Below are positions 47,489-55,847 of a stretch of DNA of 64,000 bases, one piece after another. The position numbers and the translations under genes were made by a program. A model generated the notes under the pieces. The model made no database searches. It was not told where the DNA came from and worked only from the letters and a program-made list of their open reading frames with translations. The stretch comes from Flavicella sediminum (GTDB taxonomy: Bacteria; Bacteroidota; Bacteroidia; Flavobacteriales; Flavobacteriaceae): contig NZ_VDET01000013.1 in assembly GCF_006381105.1 (NCBI RefSeq), forward strand, positions 117,436 through 181,435, in the 5' to 3' direction. The first letter of the stretch is position 1. Every line of letters starts with the position of its first letter.

Positions 47489-49072
47489 ATGAGAATTCCT
47501 AGAATCAATATTTTTTTTATAGTAGCAGTTATGGCCTGTGTTGCTTCCTGTGCAAACGATGCTAAAATATATGATCCCATATGTGAAGAAGGTTTTTATA
47601 TTTTAACGCCTAAAGTAGCAGAAAAGCCAAGAATCAATGGACCACAAGTTTTTGGAGTCCGCCCAGGCAATCCATTTTTATATACAGTTCCTGTTACAGG
47701 AATCAAACCAATGAAAATTACGGTAGAAGGACTTCCAGAAGGTTTACAGGTAAATGAAAAAGGAATAATTTCGGGGACTATAAAAAATAAAGCACATCAA
47801 AAATATCAGCTTAAGTTCTTGGCCGAAAATAGCAAAGGAAAAGATTCTAAAGATTTTGAGATTATAGTAGGAAAGGAAATTTGTTTAACACCTCCTTTAG
47901 GTTGGAGTAGTTGGATTGCTACAAAAAAAACGCTTTCGCAAGAAAAAGTAATGGACAATGTAAAGAGTCTTTTAGATTGTGGCTTAAATAATTTTGGTTA
48001 TAGTTATGTAAACATTGACGACTGTTGGCAAGGTGCGCAACGTGGAGGTGAATACAATGCTATTATGCCAGATTCTGTAAAGTTTCCAAATATGAAAAAA
48101 ATGGTTGATGATATTCATGCATTAGGACTAAAAGCAGGTATTTATTCTACACCTTGGATTACTTCTTATGCAGGTTATATTGGTGGAAGTAGTAACAATA
48201 AAGAAGGTCATTGGGATCCGAAAATGCGTTTGGCCTTGAAACAAGCAAAAATAGAAGGGCGCGCTTCTTTGTTAGGAAAATATAATTTTGATGAAAATGA
48301 TGCAGCACAATGGGCAGCATGGGAATTCGATTATATGAAATATGACTGGAATCCAAACGATTCGACAAGTACCGTGAATATGGCATTGGCGCTTAAAAAT
48401 AGTGGAAGAGATATTGTTTTTGCAATTTCTAATTCTTGCCCTATCTCTGAAGCCATTCGCTGCAAAGAATATGTTCAGGTTTTTAGAACAGGTGGCGATA
48501 TTCGCGCTCGTTGGAATACAGATGGGAGTCACCTTAATTTAAGAGAAAACTGGGAGAATCATAACAATTGGTTAGAAAAAGGTTTTGAAGGTAGTCCAGG
48601 GCATATTCCTGATCCAGACTTTTTGATGGTAGGCTTGCAAAAATATGGAAGTAAAGAAAGTTTAACCGCCGATCAATTATATCATCACATGTCTTCCTTC
48701 GCTTTGTGGGGAGGTCCATTATTGTTAAGTACAGATTTGGAGAAATTAAATGATTTTGAAGAAAGTTTGCTTACAAATGTAGAAATACTAGATATCAACC
48801 AAGATAAATTGGCATTGCCAGCAAAGTGTGTTTATGCTAAAGATGGTATTGAAGTATTGGTGAAAGAGTTGGCGGATGGTGAAAAGGCAATTGGTATTTT
48901 TAATTTTAACACAACAGCAACCCTTGCTATTTTAGATTGGGATACTTTAGGATTGAAAGGAACAAAAACATTACGTGATGTTTGGAGACAACAAGATATT
49001 GGGAAATACAATGGAAAAATTAGTGCTAAAATTAGACCAGATGGTGTTGTTGTATTAAGAAGCAAAGACTAG
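47489..49072 (+). CDS. GH27 family alpha-galactosidase-like lipoprotein
   Basis: The 527-residue lipoprotein (CVASC, Cys21) first has a putative Ig/cadherin-like domain (about 45-130, GLPEGLQVNEKGIISGTI). A GH27 TIM barrel follows. It opens with TPPLGWSSWIATKK and has NIDDCWQG, the nucleophile D286 in MKYDWNPND and the acid/base D337 in RTGGDIRARW. A C-terminal beta domain follows. GH27 enzymes release terminal alpha-galactose (or alpha-N-acetylgalactosamine). Carrageenans contain alpha-1,3-linked galactose, so an exo-alpha-galactosidase role in the periplasm is consistent. Its own promoter is likely, given the terminator upstream. Some family members act on other alpha-sugars. Confidence 0.9.
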   Translation: MRIPRINIFFIVAVMACVASCANDAKIYDPICEEGFYILTPKVAEKPRINGPQVFGVRPGNPFLYTVPVTGIKPMKITVEGLPEGLQVNEKGIISGTIKNKAHQKYQLKFLAENSKGKDSKDFEIIVGKEICLTPPLGWSSWIATKKTLSQEKVMDNVKSLLDCGLNNFGYSYVNIDDCWQGAQRGGEYNAIMPDSVKFPNMKKMVDDIHALGLKAGIYSTPWITSYAGYIGGSSNNKEGHWDPKMRLALKQAKIEGRASLLGKYNFDENDAAQWAAWEFDYMKYDWNPNDSTSTVNMALALKNSGRDIVFAISNSCPISEAIRCKEYVQVFRTGGDIRARWNTDGSHLNLRENWENHNNWLEKGFEGSPGHIPDPDFLMVGLQKYGSKESLTADQLYHHMSSFALWGGPLLLSTDLEKLNDFEESLLTNVEILDINQDKLALPAKCVYAKDGIEVLVKELADGEKAIGIFNFNTTATLAILDWDTLGLKGTKTLRDVWRQQDIGKYNGKISAKIRPDGVVVLRSKD

Positions 49073-49124
49073 TTCTCATTAGAACTGTGGTGTTTTATAG
49101 AAGAGCCAAAAAAATTAGATAAAG

Positions 49125-50606
49125 ATGTTTATAGTGAAAAGAATTCTTTTATTTATCGTAGTACTATTGTGTGTGAAAAATTCAAAGGCACAAAAGTTAG
49201 CCGGTACAAAACCAAATATTATATTGGTCATGACAGATGACCAAGGTTCTAATTTATCATATATGGGACATCCATATGTAAAAACACCTCATATAGATGC
49301 GTTTGCAAAAAAGGCAATTCGCTTTAATGAATTTCATGTAAGTCCGACTTGTGCACCAACCAGAGCGGCAATTATGAGCGGTCGTCATGAGTTTAGAAAT
49401 GGCGTAACACATACCATTCACGAGCGTGAATTAATGGCACTTTCTACAACCACTTTTCCAGAATTATTAAGAACAGAAGGTTATGAAACTGGAATTTTCG
49501 GAAAATGGCATTTAGGAGATATTGATGAATATTTACCAGGAAATAGAGGTTTTAGTGAAGCTCTTACACATGGAGCGGGTGGAATAGGGCAATTGTATCC
49601 AGGAAGTTGTGCTGATTTTCCGCCAAACACAAAATCTAAAAATAAGTATTTTGACAATGTTTTGTTGCATAACGAAACAATCGTACAAACAAAAGGCTAT
49701 TGTACCGATTTGTTTTTTGATGCTGCTTTAGGTTGGATGAAAAAAAACATTGAAGAAAAGAAACCATTTTTCACTTATATATCTACAAATACACCACATT
49801 CACCTTTAATTGCACCGGATGCTAAAGTGAATGCACTTAAAAAAAGATTTCCAGATTTAGCAAAACCGATCATAAACCGTTTTGGTATGATAGAAAATAT
49901 TGATGATAATTTTGGGGAATTGATAGCTAAACTTACAGCTTGGGGTGTTTTGGAAAATACCTTAATTATTTTTACAACAGATAATGGGGCACAAGTAAAA
50001 GATGGAAAAGAAAAAACACCATGGAATAATAATTTTAGAACAGGTAAGGGTTCTCCGGGTGAAGGAGGAACGCATGTTCCTTGTTTTTGGTATTGGAAGG
50101 GTAGCTTACAAGAAAATAAAGAAGTAAAAGCATTGACAGCTCATATTGATTTATACAAAACATTTTGCGATTTGGCAGGTGTTCGGATTCCGAATACTAT
50201 TCAGAAAATTGATGGTAGATCTTTGTTGCCTGTTTTAAAAAATCCTGATGTTCTATGGGAGGATGATAGAATGTTATTTATTAACTCTGGTCGTTGGGCA
50301 AAAGGAACAGCCCCTGTAAAAGAAGGACGATGGGGAATACGTTCTCAAAAATGGAGATTGGTGCAAGGAAAGTTATACGATATTGAAAACGATGCAAAGG
50401 AAACTAAAAATGTAGCCAAAGAATATCCTAAAGTATTTGAAAAGATGAAAAAAGAATATTCCATTTGGTGGGAAGAAACAATGCCGCTTATGATCAATGA
50501 AAATCGAGAATATGGTGGTGTAGAGCCTCCTTTAGTTACACGATATAAAAAACAAAAAGCAAGTCAAGGTATTCCTAATTGGAGCCCATTACCTATAAAA
50601 GACTAA
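49125..50606 (+). CDS. Family S1 sulfatase (CAPTR type)
   Basis: A secreted 493-residue sulfatase with signal ending SKAQ. It has PNIILVMTDDQGSNLSYMGHP, C76-A-P-T-R80, FGKWHLGDIDEYLPGNRGF and FTTDNGAQ. It is a paralogue of the protein at 39307 (MSGRHEFRNGV, HGAGGIGQ, KGYCTDLFFDAALGW, FWYWKG, RSLLPVLKNPD). The second metal motif is TTDNGA rather than TSDNGA. It follows GH27 by 52 bases, so the two are probably co-transcribed. A signal for the sulfate position is not visible. Confidence 0.93.
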   Translation: MFIVKRILLFIVVLLCVKNSKAQKLAGTKPNIILVMTDDQGSNLSYMGHPYVKTPHIDAFAKKAIRFNEFHVSPTCAPTRAAIMSGRHEFRNGVTHTIHERELMALSTTTFPELLRTEGYETGIFGKWHLGDIDEYLPGNRGFSEALTHGAGGIGQLYPGSCADFPPNTKSKNKYFDNVLLHNETIVQTKGYCTDLFFDAALGWMKKNIEEKKPFFTYISTNTPHSPLIAPDAKVNALKKRFPDLAKPIINRFGMIENIDDNFGELIAKLTAWGVLENTLIIFTTDNGAQVKDGKEKTPWNNNFRTGKGSPGEGGTHVPCFWYWKGSLQENKEVKALTAHIDLYKTFCDLAGVRIPNTIQKIDGRSLLPVLKNPDVLWEDDRMLFINSGRWAKGTAPVKEGRWGIRSQKWRLVQGKLYDIENDAKETKNVAKEYPKVFEKMKKEYSIWWEETMPLMINENREYGGVEPPLVTRYKKQKASQGIPNWSPLPIKD

Positions 50607-50819
50607 TTTTAAGAAAGCTAGAATGGATCTAGAAAATGCAGAATACTTAAAGAAAATAACAAGCTTTAATGTAAAAAGTATTCAGAAGAACAATTGAACG
50701 ACTTACAGAAACAGGTAAAAAGTTTGAAATTATTTACTTTGAAAGGTGTATCGGTTTCTAAAAACAGATACTGAAATAATTGAAAATTAAGGATTCATTT
50801 TTATTTTAATACAGAATAC

Positions 50820-52754
50820 ATGAAAAGAAGAGATTTTTTTAAAAAAGGTGCCCAAGGAGCTGTCGCAGCATCGATTATTCCAATGAGTGCTTTTTCACAA
50901 GGTAATGTTAGTGCCGATGCAGAACTTCCTAAATTGGATAATTGGCAAAAAATGGGTTCTGATAAAAAAGGAATGCCAAAAAGGAATAAAGATATTTATG
51001 TAGATGTTTTAGTTGCAGGTGGAGGTGTGGCAGGTTGTTGTGCTGCTGTTTCGGCTGCCCGTAACGGAGCTAAAACTATTTTAGTACAAGACAGACCTGT
51101 GCTTGGAGGAAATGCATCTAGTGAAATAAGAGTGCATTTGAACGGTGTAACGCATCTTAAAGGTGGGCATCCTGAAAGAGAAACAGGTGTTGTAGAAGAA
51201 ATTTTATTGGCAAATCGTTTTCGAAACCCTCAAGAATCATGGCACGTTTGGGATCATGTAGTTCATGATTACGTTACAGAAGAACCAAATCTAAAAGTTT
51301 ATTTAAACACACAAGCTATAGAGGCCAAAACGAAAGGAGATAAAATAAAATCGGTAAAATGTTGGCAGTCTACAACAGAAATGACCTATACGATTTATGC
51401 CAAACAATTTATTGATTGTTCTGGTGATGGGTTGATGGCGGCAACGGCAGGAGCCTTGTATAGAACAGGAAGAGAAGGCAAGGCAGAGTTCAATGAAAAG
51501 TATGCGCCTGACGAACCAGATGGTTGGCAAATGGGATCTACATTAATGTTTAGTACCAAAGACATGGGTAAACCGATGCCTTTTGAAGCGCCACATTATG
51601 CAATTCCCTTTAAAGACGAGCAAGCTGAAAAATCGCATAGAAAAATCAAACAATTCAAACAAGGATTTTGGTGGGTAGAAGTCGGAAGTGACGATGATAT
51701 TATAGCCGAGGCAGATGAAATTCGACATCGCTTAATGGGACATATGTATGGTGTTTGGGATTATATCAAAAATTCAGGAAATCATCCAGAGTCGGAAAAT
51801 ATAGCTCTTGATTGGGTGGCCTCTTTACCTGGCAGACGAGAATCAAGACGGTTTATGGGAGATTATGTGTTAACAGAACAAGATTTGTTAAATTATCGTC
51901 ATTTTGAAGATGCCGTGGGTTACGGAGGTTGGTCTTTAGATGAGCATAATCCTGGTGGAATTGAAAATTTGCAAGATCCACCTAGCTTTTTTCATTTCAA
52001 ATTTGGCAAGGTTTATGAAATTCCTTTTCGTAGTCTGTATTCTCATAATATTTCAAATTTGTTGTTTGCGGGTAGAAATATAAGTGTGAGTCATATTGCA
52101 CTTTCATCTACACGTTTGCAAGGAACCTGTGCAACTATGGGCCAGGCTGTTGGAACAGCCGCAGCACTTTGTCTTCAAAAAGGAATAAATCCTCGTACTT
52201 TAAGAGAAAAGCACATAGATGAATTACAGGAACAGTTATTAAGAGATGATGCTTATATTCCGAACCGTCCTTCAAAAGATGAAAAGGATTTGGCAAAACA
52301 AGTAGCAACTATTTTTGCGAGTTCCACAAGTTCTGGTGAAGCGAAATTACTAACCAACGGGTATTCTAGAGATGTTCAAGAGAGAAAAGAAATCAATCAC
52401 TGGCAATCTGAAGCTTTGCCAGCTGATGTGGTTTTAGAATGGAATACTCCTCAAGAAATTTCTCATATAGCCATAAAATGTGATACCAATACTCGTAAAA
52501 ATTTAATGTTAAGACATAATGGAGAGAACAATGCTAAATTTAGCAATAGGGTTCCTCCAGAATTAATAGAATCACTGTCTGTAGAAGCAAGAGTAAATGG
52601 GCAATGGCAAGAAGTTGGAGAAATTAAGAAAAACAAACGCAGACTAATTAAATTTAGTTTTGATCCAATTAAAGCGACTGCCATAAAAGTACTATTGAAA
52701 ACTACGTATGGAGAAAAAGTAGGTCGACTTTATGAGGTGAGTTGTTATAAATAA
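50820..52754 (+). CDS. Exported FAD-dependent oxidoreductase (FAD_oxidored type)
   Basis: The 644-residue protein starts with a twin-arginine-like signal (MKRRDFFKKGAQGAVAAS), suggesting folded export with its cofactor by Tat. The FAD-binding motif is VAGGGVAGCCAAVSAARNGA (about 67-86) followed by the acidic LVQD. Further family features are GGNASSEIRVHLNGV, FIDCSGDGLMAATAGA and LLFAGRNISVSH near 415-425. A C-terminal beta-sandwich (about 500-644) may bind sugar. The reaction is unknown; oxidation of a sugar hydroxyl is an inference from context with the DUF1080 protein at 13888. The gene stands between a 213-base gap and a shared terminator. Confidence 0.85.
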   Translation: MKRRDFFKKGAQGAVAASIIPMSAFSQGNVSADAELPKLDNWQKMGSDKKGMPKRNKDIYVDVLVAGGGVAGCCAAVSAARNGAKTILVQDRPVLGGNASSEIRVHLNGVTHLKGGHPERETGVVEEILLANRFRNPQESWHVWDHVVHDYVTEEPNLKVYLNTQAIEAKTKGDKIKSVKCWQSTTEMTYTIYAKQFIDCSGDGLMAATAGALYRTGREGKAEFNEKYAPDEPDGWQMGSTLMFSTKDMGKPMPFEAPHYAIPFKDEQAEKSHRKIKQFKQGFWWVEVGSDDDIIAEADEIRHRLMGHMYGVWDYIKNSGNHPESENIALDWVASLPGRRESRRFMGDYVLTEQDLLNYRHFEDAVGYGGWSLDEHNPGGIENLQDPPSFFHFKFGKVYEIPFRSLYSHNISNLLFAGRNISVSHIALSSTRLQGTCATMGQAVGTAAALCLQKGINPRTLREKHIDELQEQLLRDDAYIPNRPSKDEKDLAKQVATIFASSTSSGEAKLLTNGYSRDVQERKEINHWQSEALPADVVLEWNTPQEISHIAIKCDTNTRKNLMLRHNGENNAKFSNRVPPELIESLSVEARVNGQWQEVGEIKKNKRRLIKFSFDPIKATAIKVLLKTTYGEKVGRLYEVSCYK

Positions 52755-52778
52755 TTGAATCTTTTAGAGATAAGAAAA

Positions 52779-52811
52779 CCCTGTGAATTTTAGTTCGCGG
52801 GGCTTTTTTTT
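52779..52811. terminator. Terminator between convergent genes
   Basis: A 9-base stem (52779-52787 with 52794-52802, two G-U) is followed on the + strand by a T run. It separates the oxidoreductase from the minus-strand beta-helix gene, and could serve both. Confidence 0.75.
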
Positions 52812-52822
52812 AGTTTTAAAGA

Positions 52823-54202
52823 TTAATTTTCAGCCTTCTTCTTTGTTTTATTTACACTCTTTTTGTGTTTTTTAGGAACAGGTGCAAGTCCACTATAGCT
52901 GCAGTTTTTTATGATTTCTTTCATAGATTTGACGAATTTCTTATTTTCTAATTGCCCATCTATTGTTGGGAAATCTAGCATTTTAAAATGAGGAAGATTT
53001 ACGGTATAATACCCTTTCGTTTTTTCTTTTCCATCCAAAGCAAAATAAATAATTCCTGCCACGGTTGGACCTTTAAAACTTTCTAAATCTGTATTTCTTG
53101 TTTGTGCCAATAATTTTCTTTGACTACAAGGAACAAAAGCACGTCTTTGCGGTCTAAGTTGAGCTTGGGTACCGTAAACAACGGTAACATTTGAAATACT
53201 AGAATTGCTATCAAAATACCCATAGGCATAACCAGGAGTTATAGTACCACTTTTGTCCTTTTCTCCTTTTTTGGCACTTAAAAATCCACTTGCAATAATA
53301 AGTCCTGCCTCACAACTTACGGCTTTTACATTGTCTATAGTAACCAAGCCATTGTTTATGGTATGTGGAGATAAAGTTACTGCTGCTTGTCCATTTTTAC
53401 ATTGAATATTATAAGCGTAAATTTTGTCCAGTCTTATAGAACGATCTATGACATGTGGCTTTCCTATGGCTCCAGATTCTAATCTTAATGTAGCGCCACC
53501 TTCTCCGTTTAAATTTCTATAAAGTATATTAATTCCAGCTTGGTTTTGTACGGTCCCGTATCCGTAATGGCCATTTTCAGTTTTTAAATGTTCAATAATA
53601 CCATCTTTAGCAAATAAAAATTCGGTTTTAGAAATAGTCAATAGGTTTACCGTTATTGAGGAAAATTGTGTGAAGTTATCTTTTACATGAAGGTCTGCAA
53701 TTTTAAAATTTCTAACACCACCAAGGGAAACAGCAATGGAACCACCTTTTTGTTCGCCTGCAATTCTTTTTGAAAAGTCAAAAGTAAAATAGCGATCAGG
53801 ATCTGAACAGGTCATACTAAAATTAGAAATAGGTGTTTCCTCTTGTTTTCCTGCAGAGAAGAGCGTTATTTTTCTAGGACTAGAAGTTGTAAAAACAACA
53901 TCAGGAGCTACTTTGATGTGTACATTAGACTTTAGAATAATTTCATTTTCTATTTTATAGATTTTGTTTTTTTCTGAAGCTTTTATAAATAAGGTTCCTC
54001 CTCCTTTTTTTTCAAGTGCATCAATGGCATTTTGCAGTTGCTGTGCATTGTTTGTTGAAATGTCAGGTTCCTGAATTGTTTTTTCAGTTGTAGTTACTTT
54101 AGGATTGTAAAAGTTTTGATCATCAGGGAAATCAACGGTTTGTGCGTTTAGAACAGTATAAAAAAAGCAAAGAATAAAAGTTATGGAATAAGAATGTTTC
54201 AT
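52823..54202 (-). CDS. Divergent GH82-like beta-helix protein on the minus strand
   Basis: This is the only PUL enzyme gene on the minus strand. The 459-residue secreted protein (signal ending LNAQ) is the most divergent of the eight GH82-like proteins. It still has Q219 in YGTVQNQAG, E242 in GGATLRLESG and H280 in TLSPHTIN. The Gln-Glu spacing is 23, as in iota-carrageenase, and the Glu-His spacing is 38 against 36. The general-base position is Gly244. Other cues are KSNVHIKVAPDVVF and TPGYAYGYFDSNSSI. The C-terminus is Lys-rich (KKHKKSVNKTKKKAEN). I infer a glycoside-cleaving enzyme with specificity different from the tandem copies. It is divergently transcribed from the gene at 54402, with 199 bases between. 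Confidence 0.68.
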   Translation of the reverse strand: MKHSYSITFILCFFYTVLNAQTVDFPDDQNFYNPKVTTTEKTIQEPDISTNNAQQLQNAIDALEKKGGGTLFIKASEKNKIYKIENEIILKSNVHIKVAPDVVFTTSSPRKITLFSAGKQEETPISNFSMTCSDPDRYFTFDFSKRIAGEQKGGSIAVSLGGVRNFKIADLHVKDNFTQFSSITVNLLTISKTEFLFAKDGIIEHLKTENGHYGYGTVQNQAGINILYRNLNGEGGATLRLESGAIGKPHVIDRSIRLDKIYAYNIQCKNGQAAVTLSPHTINNGLVTIDNVKAVSCEAGLIIASGFLSAKKGEKDKSGTITPGYAYGYFDSNSSISNVTVVYGTQAQLRPQRRAFVPCSQRKLLAQTRNTDLESFKGPTVAGIIYFALDGKEKTKGYYTVNLPHFKMLDFPTIDGQLENKKFVKSMKEIIKNCSYSGLAPVPKKHKKSVNKTKKKAEN

Positions 54203-54401
54203 GGTTTAGTTTTTTGTTTGGACTTATAGGTTTTGAAATGGTTTAATTACTTTTTTTTATGAAAAGGCTCCATTTTTTACGTTTTATTAAAAAATGTACT
54301 TATGAGGACATAGAAGTTATGCATGAGAACTATGATTATTTATTGACTCAATATCTTGCATATATATAATTAAGAAGGCACAATAAAATAATTTTAGATC
54401 T

Positions 54402-55733
54402 ATGATTAAAAAAGTACTGTTTTTGTTCGTTGTTATTACTGTAAGCTGCTCCTCGGCGCAATCTTTAAAAAAGAAGCCTTTAATTGCTGGAGCATCGTTT
54501 ATAGATCGGTTTTTGCCTATTGAAACTCGAGCAATAAGTTCTGCTGTTTGGGGGGCACAAAATGTAATTCCTAGGGATATAGAAAATGGGATTGAAGATG
54601 GGGATTATTCTTATTGGGGAGGAAATATAATACACGGTGATGATGGCAAAGAACATTTATTTGTGGCTCGTTGGCCAGAAGATATTTCCAAAAGGAATGG
54701 GAAAAGCGGTCATGTTTTGTGGTGGGATTCGGAAGTAGCACATGCTGTAAGTGATACGCCTTTGGGGCCTTATAAGGTTGTTGAAGTTTTAGGGAAAGGT
54801 CATAATCCAGAAATTTATCGCCTTAAAAACGGGACGTATATTGTGGGGGTAATGGGAGAAAAAGCCTACCAAGCCAAGCATATAAATGGTCCGTGGAAAC
54901 AAATAAAAACGACTTTCGATTTTGTAACTAAAAAATTAAATACTTCTAATAGAACCTATGTAGTAAGAGCTGATGGAAGTGTGTTAATGATGAATAAAGA
55001 AGGGCATCTATTTGAAGGCGGAGAAGGAATAGAGCATTTTAAAGAATTGGAAAATGTAGTTCCTGCTTTTAAACGTAAAAAGGGGACACATGAAGAAGAT
55101 CCTGTTATTTGGAAAGATGAGGTGCAATACAATTTAATAATGAATGATGCCTTTGGAAGAAAAGCCTACCATTTAACTTCTAAAGATGGAATTCACAATT
55201 GGGTTTATGAAGATGGAATTGCTTATGATCCTGAAATTTTACAAAGAGTTGGTGGTACATTAGGAAATTGGTGGAAACTAGAACGCCCTAAAGTTAGACA
55301 AGATGCTTTTGGAAGAGCAACACATATAAACTTTGCAGCCATAGATACCTTAAAAAATAATGATGTGGCCAACGACAATCACAGTTCAAAAAATATTGTT
55401 TTACCACTTTTGGTTCCAAAAAGAGGACAACTTTTGAATAAAACAAAAATTTCAAAAAAAACGAAGACTATAAAATTAAAAATTCTAGCGGAAGAAAATT
55501 TTAACCCAATAAAAAATATCGATTTAAGCTCCTTGAAATTTGGGAATTCTTTTGTTGTAAATAGAGGAGGAGGGGCAAAAATTTTGACTTCTGAAATAGC
55601 GGGAAAAGATTTAATTGTTGTTTTTGAAGCGGCAACATCAGGAATTTTAACGACAGATTATAAGGCCAAATTTATAGGTAAAACAAAAATAGGAGAATTA
55701 TTTTTTGGGTATGTGCTTTTGCCCAATAATTAA
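54402..55733 (+). CDS. GH43-like propeller enzyme, probable lipoprotein
   Basis: The 443-residue protein has a short signal with a lipobox-like ITVSC (Cys16). The propeller matches the enzyme at 37616: FIDRFLPIETR, WGAQNVIPRDIENGIEDG, YWGGNIIHGDDGKEHLF, HAVSDTPLGPYKVVEVLGKGHNPE and EEDPVIWKDEVQYNLIMND near 230. A single C-terminal sandwich domain (about 365-443) carries DLSSLKFG and KDLIVVFEA. I infer an exo-glycosidase. It is followed 114 bases later by a CSPAR sulfatase, giving the third propeller/sulfatase pair of the locus. Its promoter probably lies in the divergent region 54203-54401. Confidence 0.75.
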   Translation: MIKKVLFLFVVITVSCSSAQSLKKKPLIAGASFIDRFLPIETRAISSAVWGAQNVIPRDIENGIEDGDYSYWGGNIIHGDDGKEHLFVARWPEDISKRNGKSGHVLWWDSEVAHAVSDTPLGPYKVVEVLGKGHNPEIYRLKNGTYIVGVMGEKAYQAKHINGPWKQIKTTFDFVTKKLNTSNRTYVVRADGSVLMMNKEGHLFEGGEGIEHFKELENVVPAFKRKKGTHEEDPVIWKDEVQYNLIMNDAFGRKAYHLTSKDGIHNWVYEDGIAYDPEILQRVGGTLGNWWKLERPKVRQDAFGRATHINFAAIDTLKNNDVANDNHSSKNIVLPLLVPKRGQLLNKTKISKKTKTIKLKILAEENFNPIKNIDLSSLKFGNSFVVNRGGGAKILTSEIAGKDLIVVFEAATSGILTTDYKAKFIGKTKIGELFFGYVLLPNN

Positions 55734-55826
55734 TGCAAGTGTTGGTTTTTAGTTAGTTTAGGACTTGTAGAAACAGGAATCGGAGGCATAAGAAACTCTA
55801 TTCTAAAGAACTTGATTAGCTTGCTA

Positions 55827-55834
55827 TACATTTG
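55827..55834 (+). promoter_or_regulatory. Candidate -7 element (TACATTTG)
   Basis: It matches TAnnTTTG and lies 13 bases before the sulfatase ATG. The context TTGCTATACATTTGAAAAA resembles that at 62191 (TTGCTATATTTGAAAAA). The very short leader makes it tentative. Confidence 0.3.
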
Positions 55835-55847
55835 AAAAATAATAAAT

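Noticed and set aside
7425..55733. Assigning the propeller enzymes to GH117 or a specific GH43 subfamily
   Set aside because: The five-bladed fold is clear, but family-defining residues could not be established by eye.
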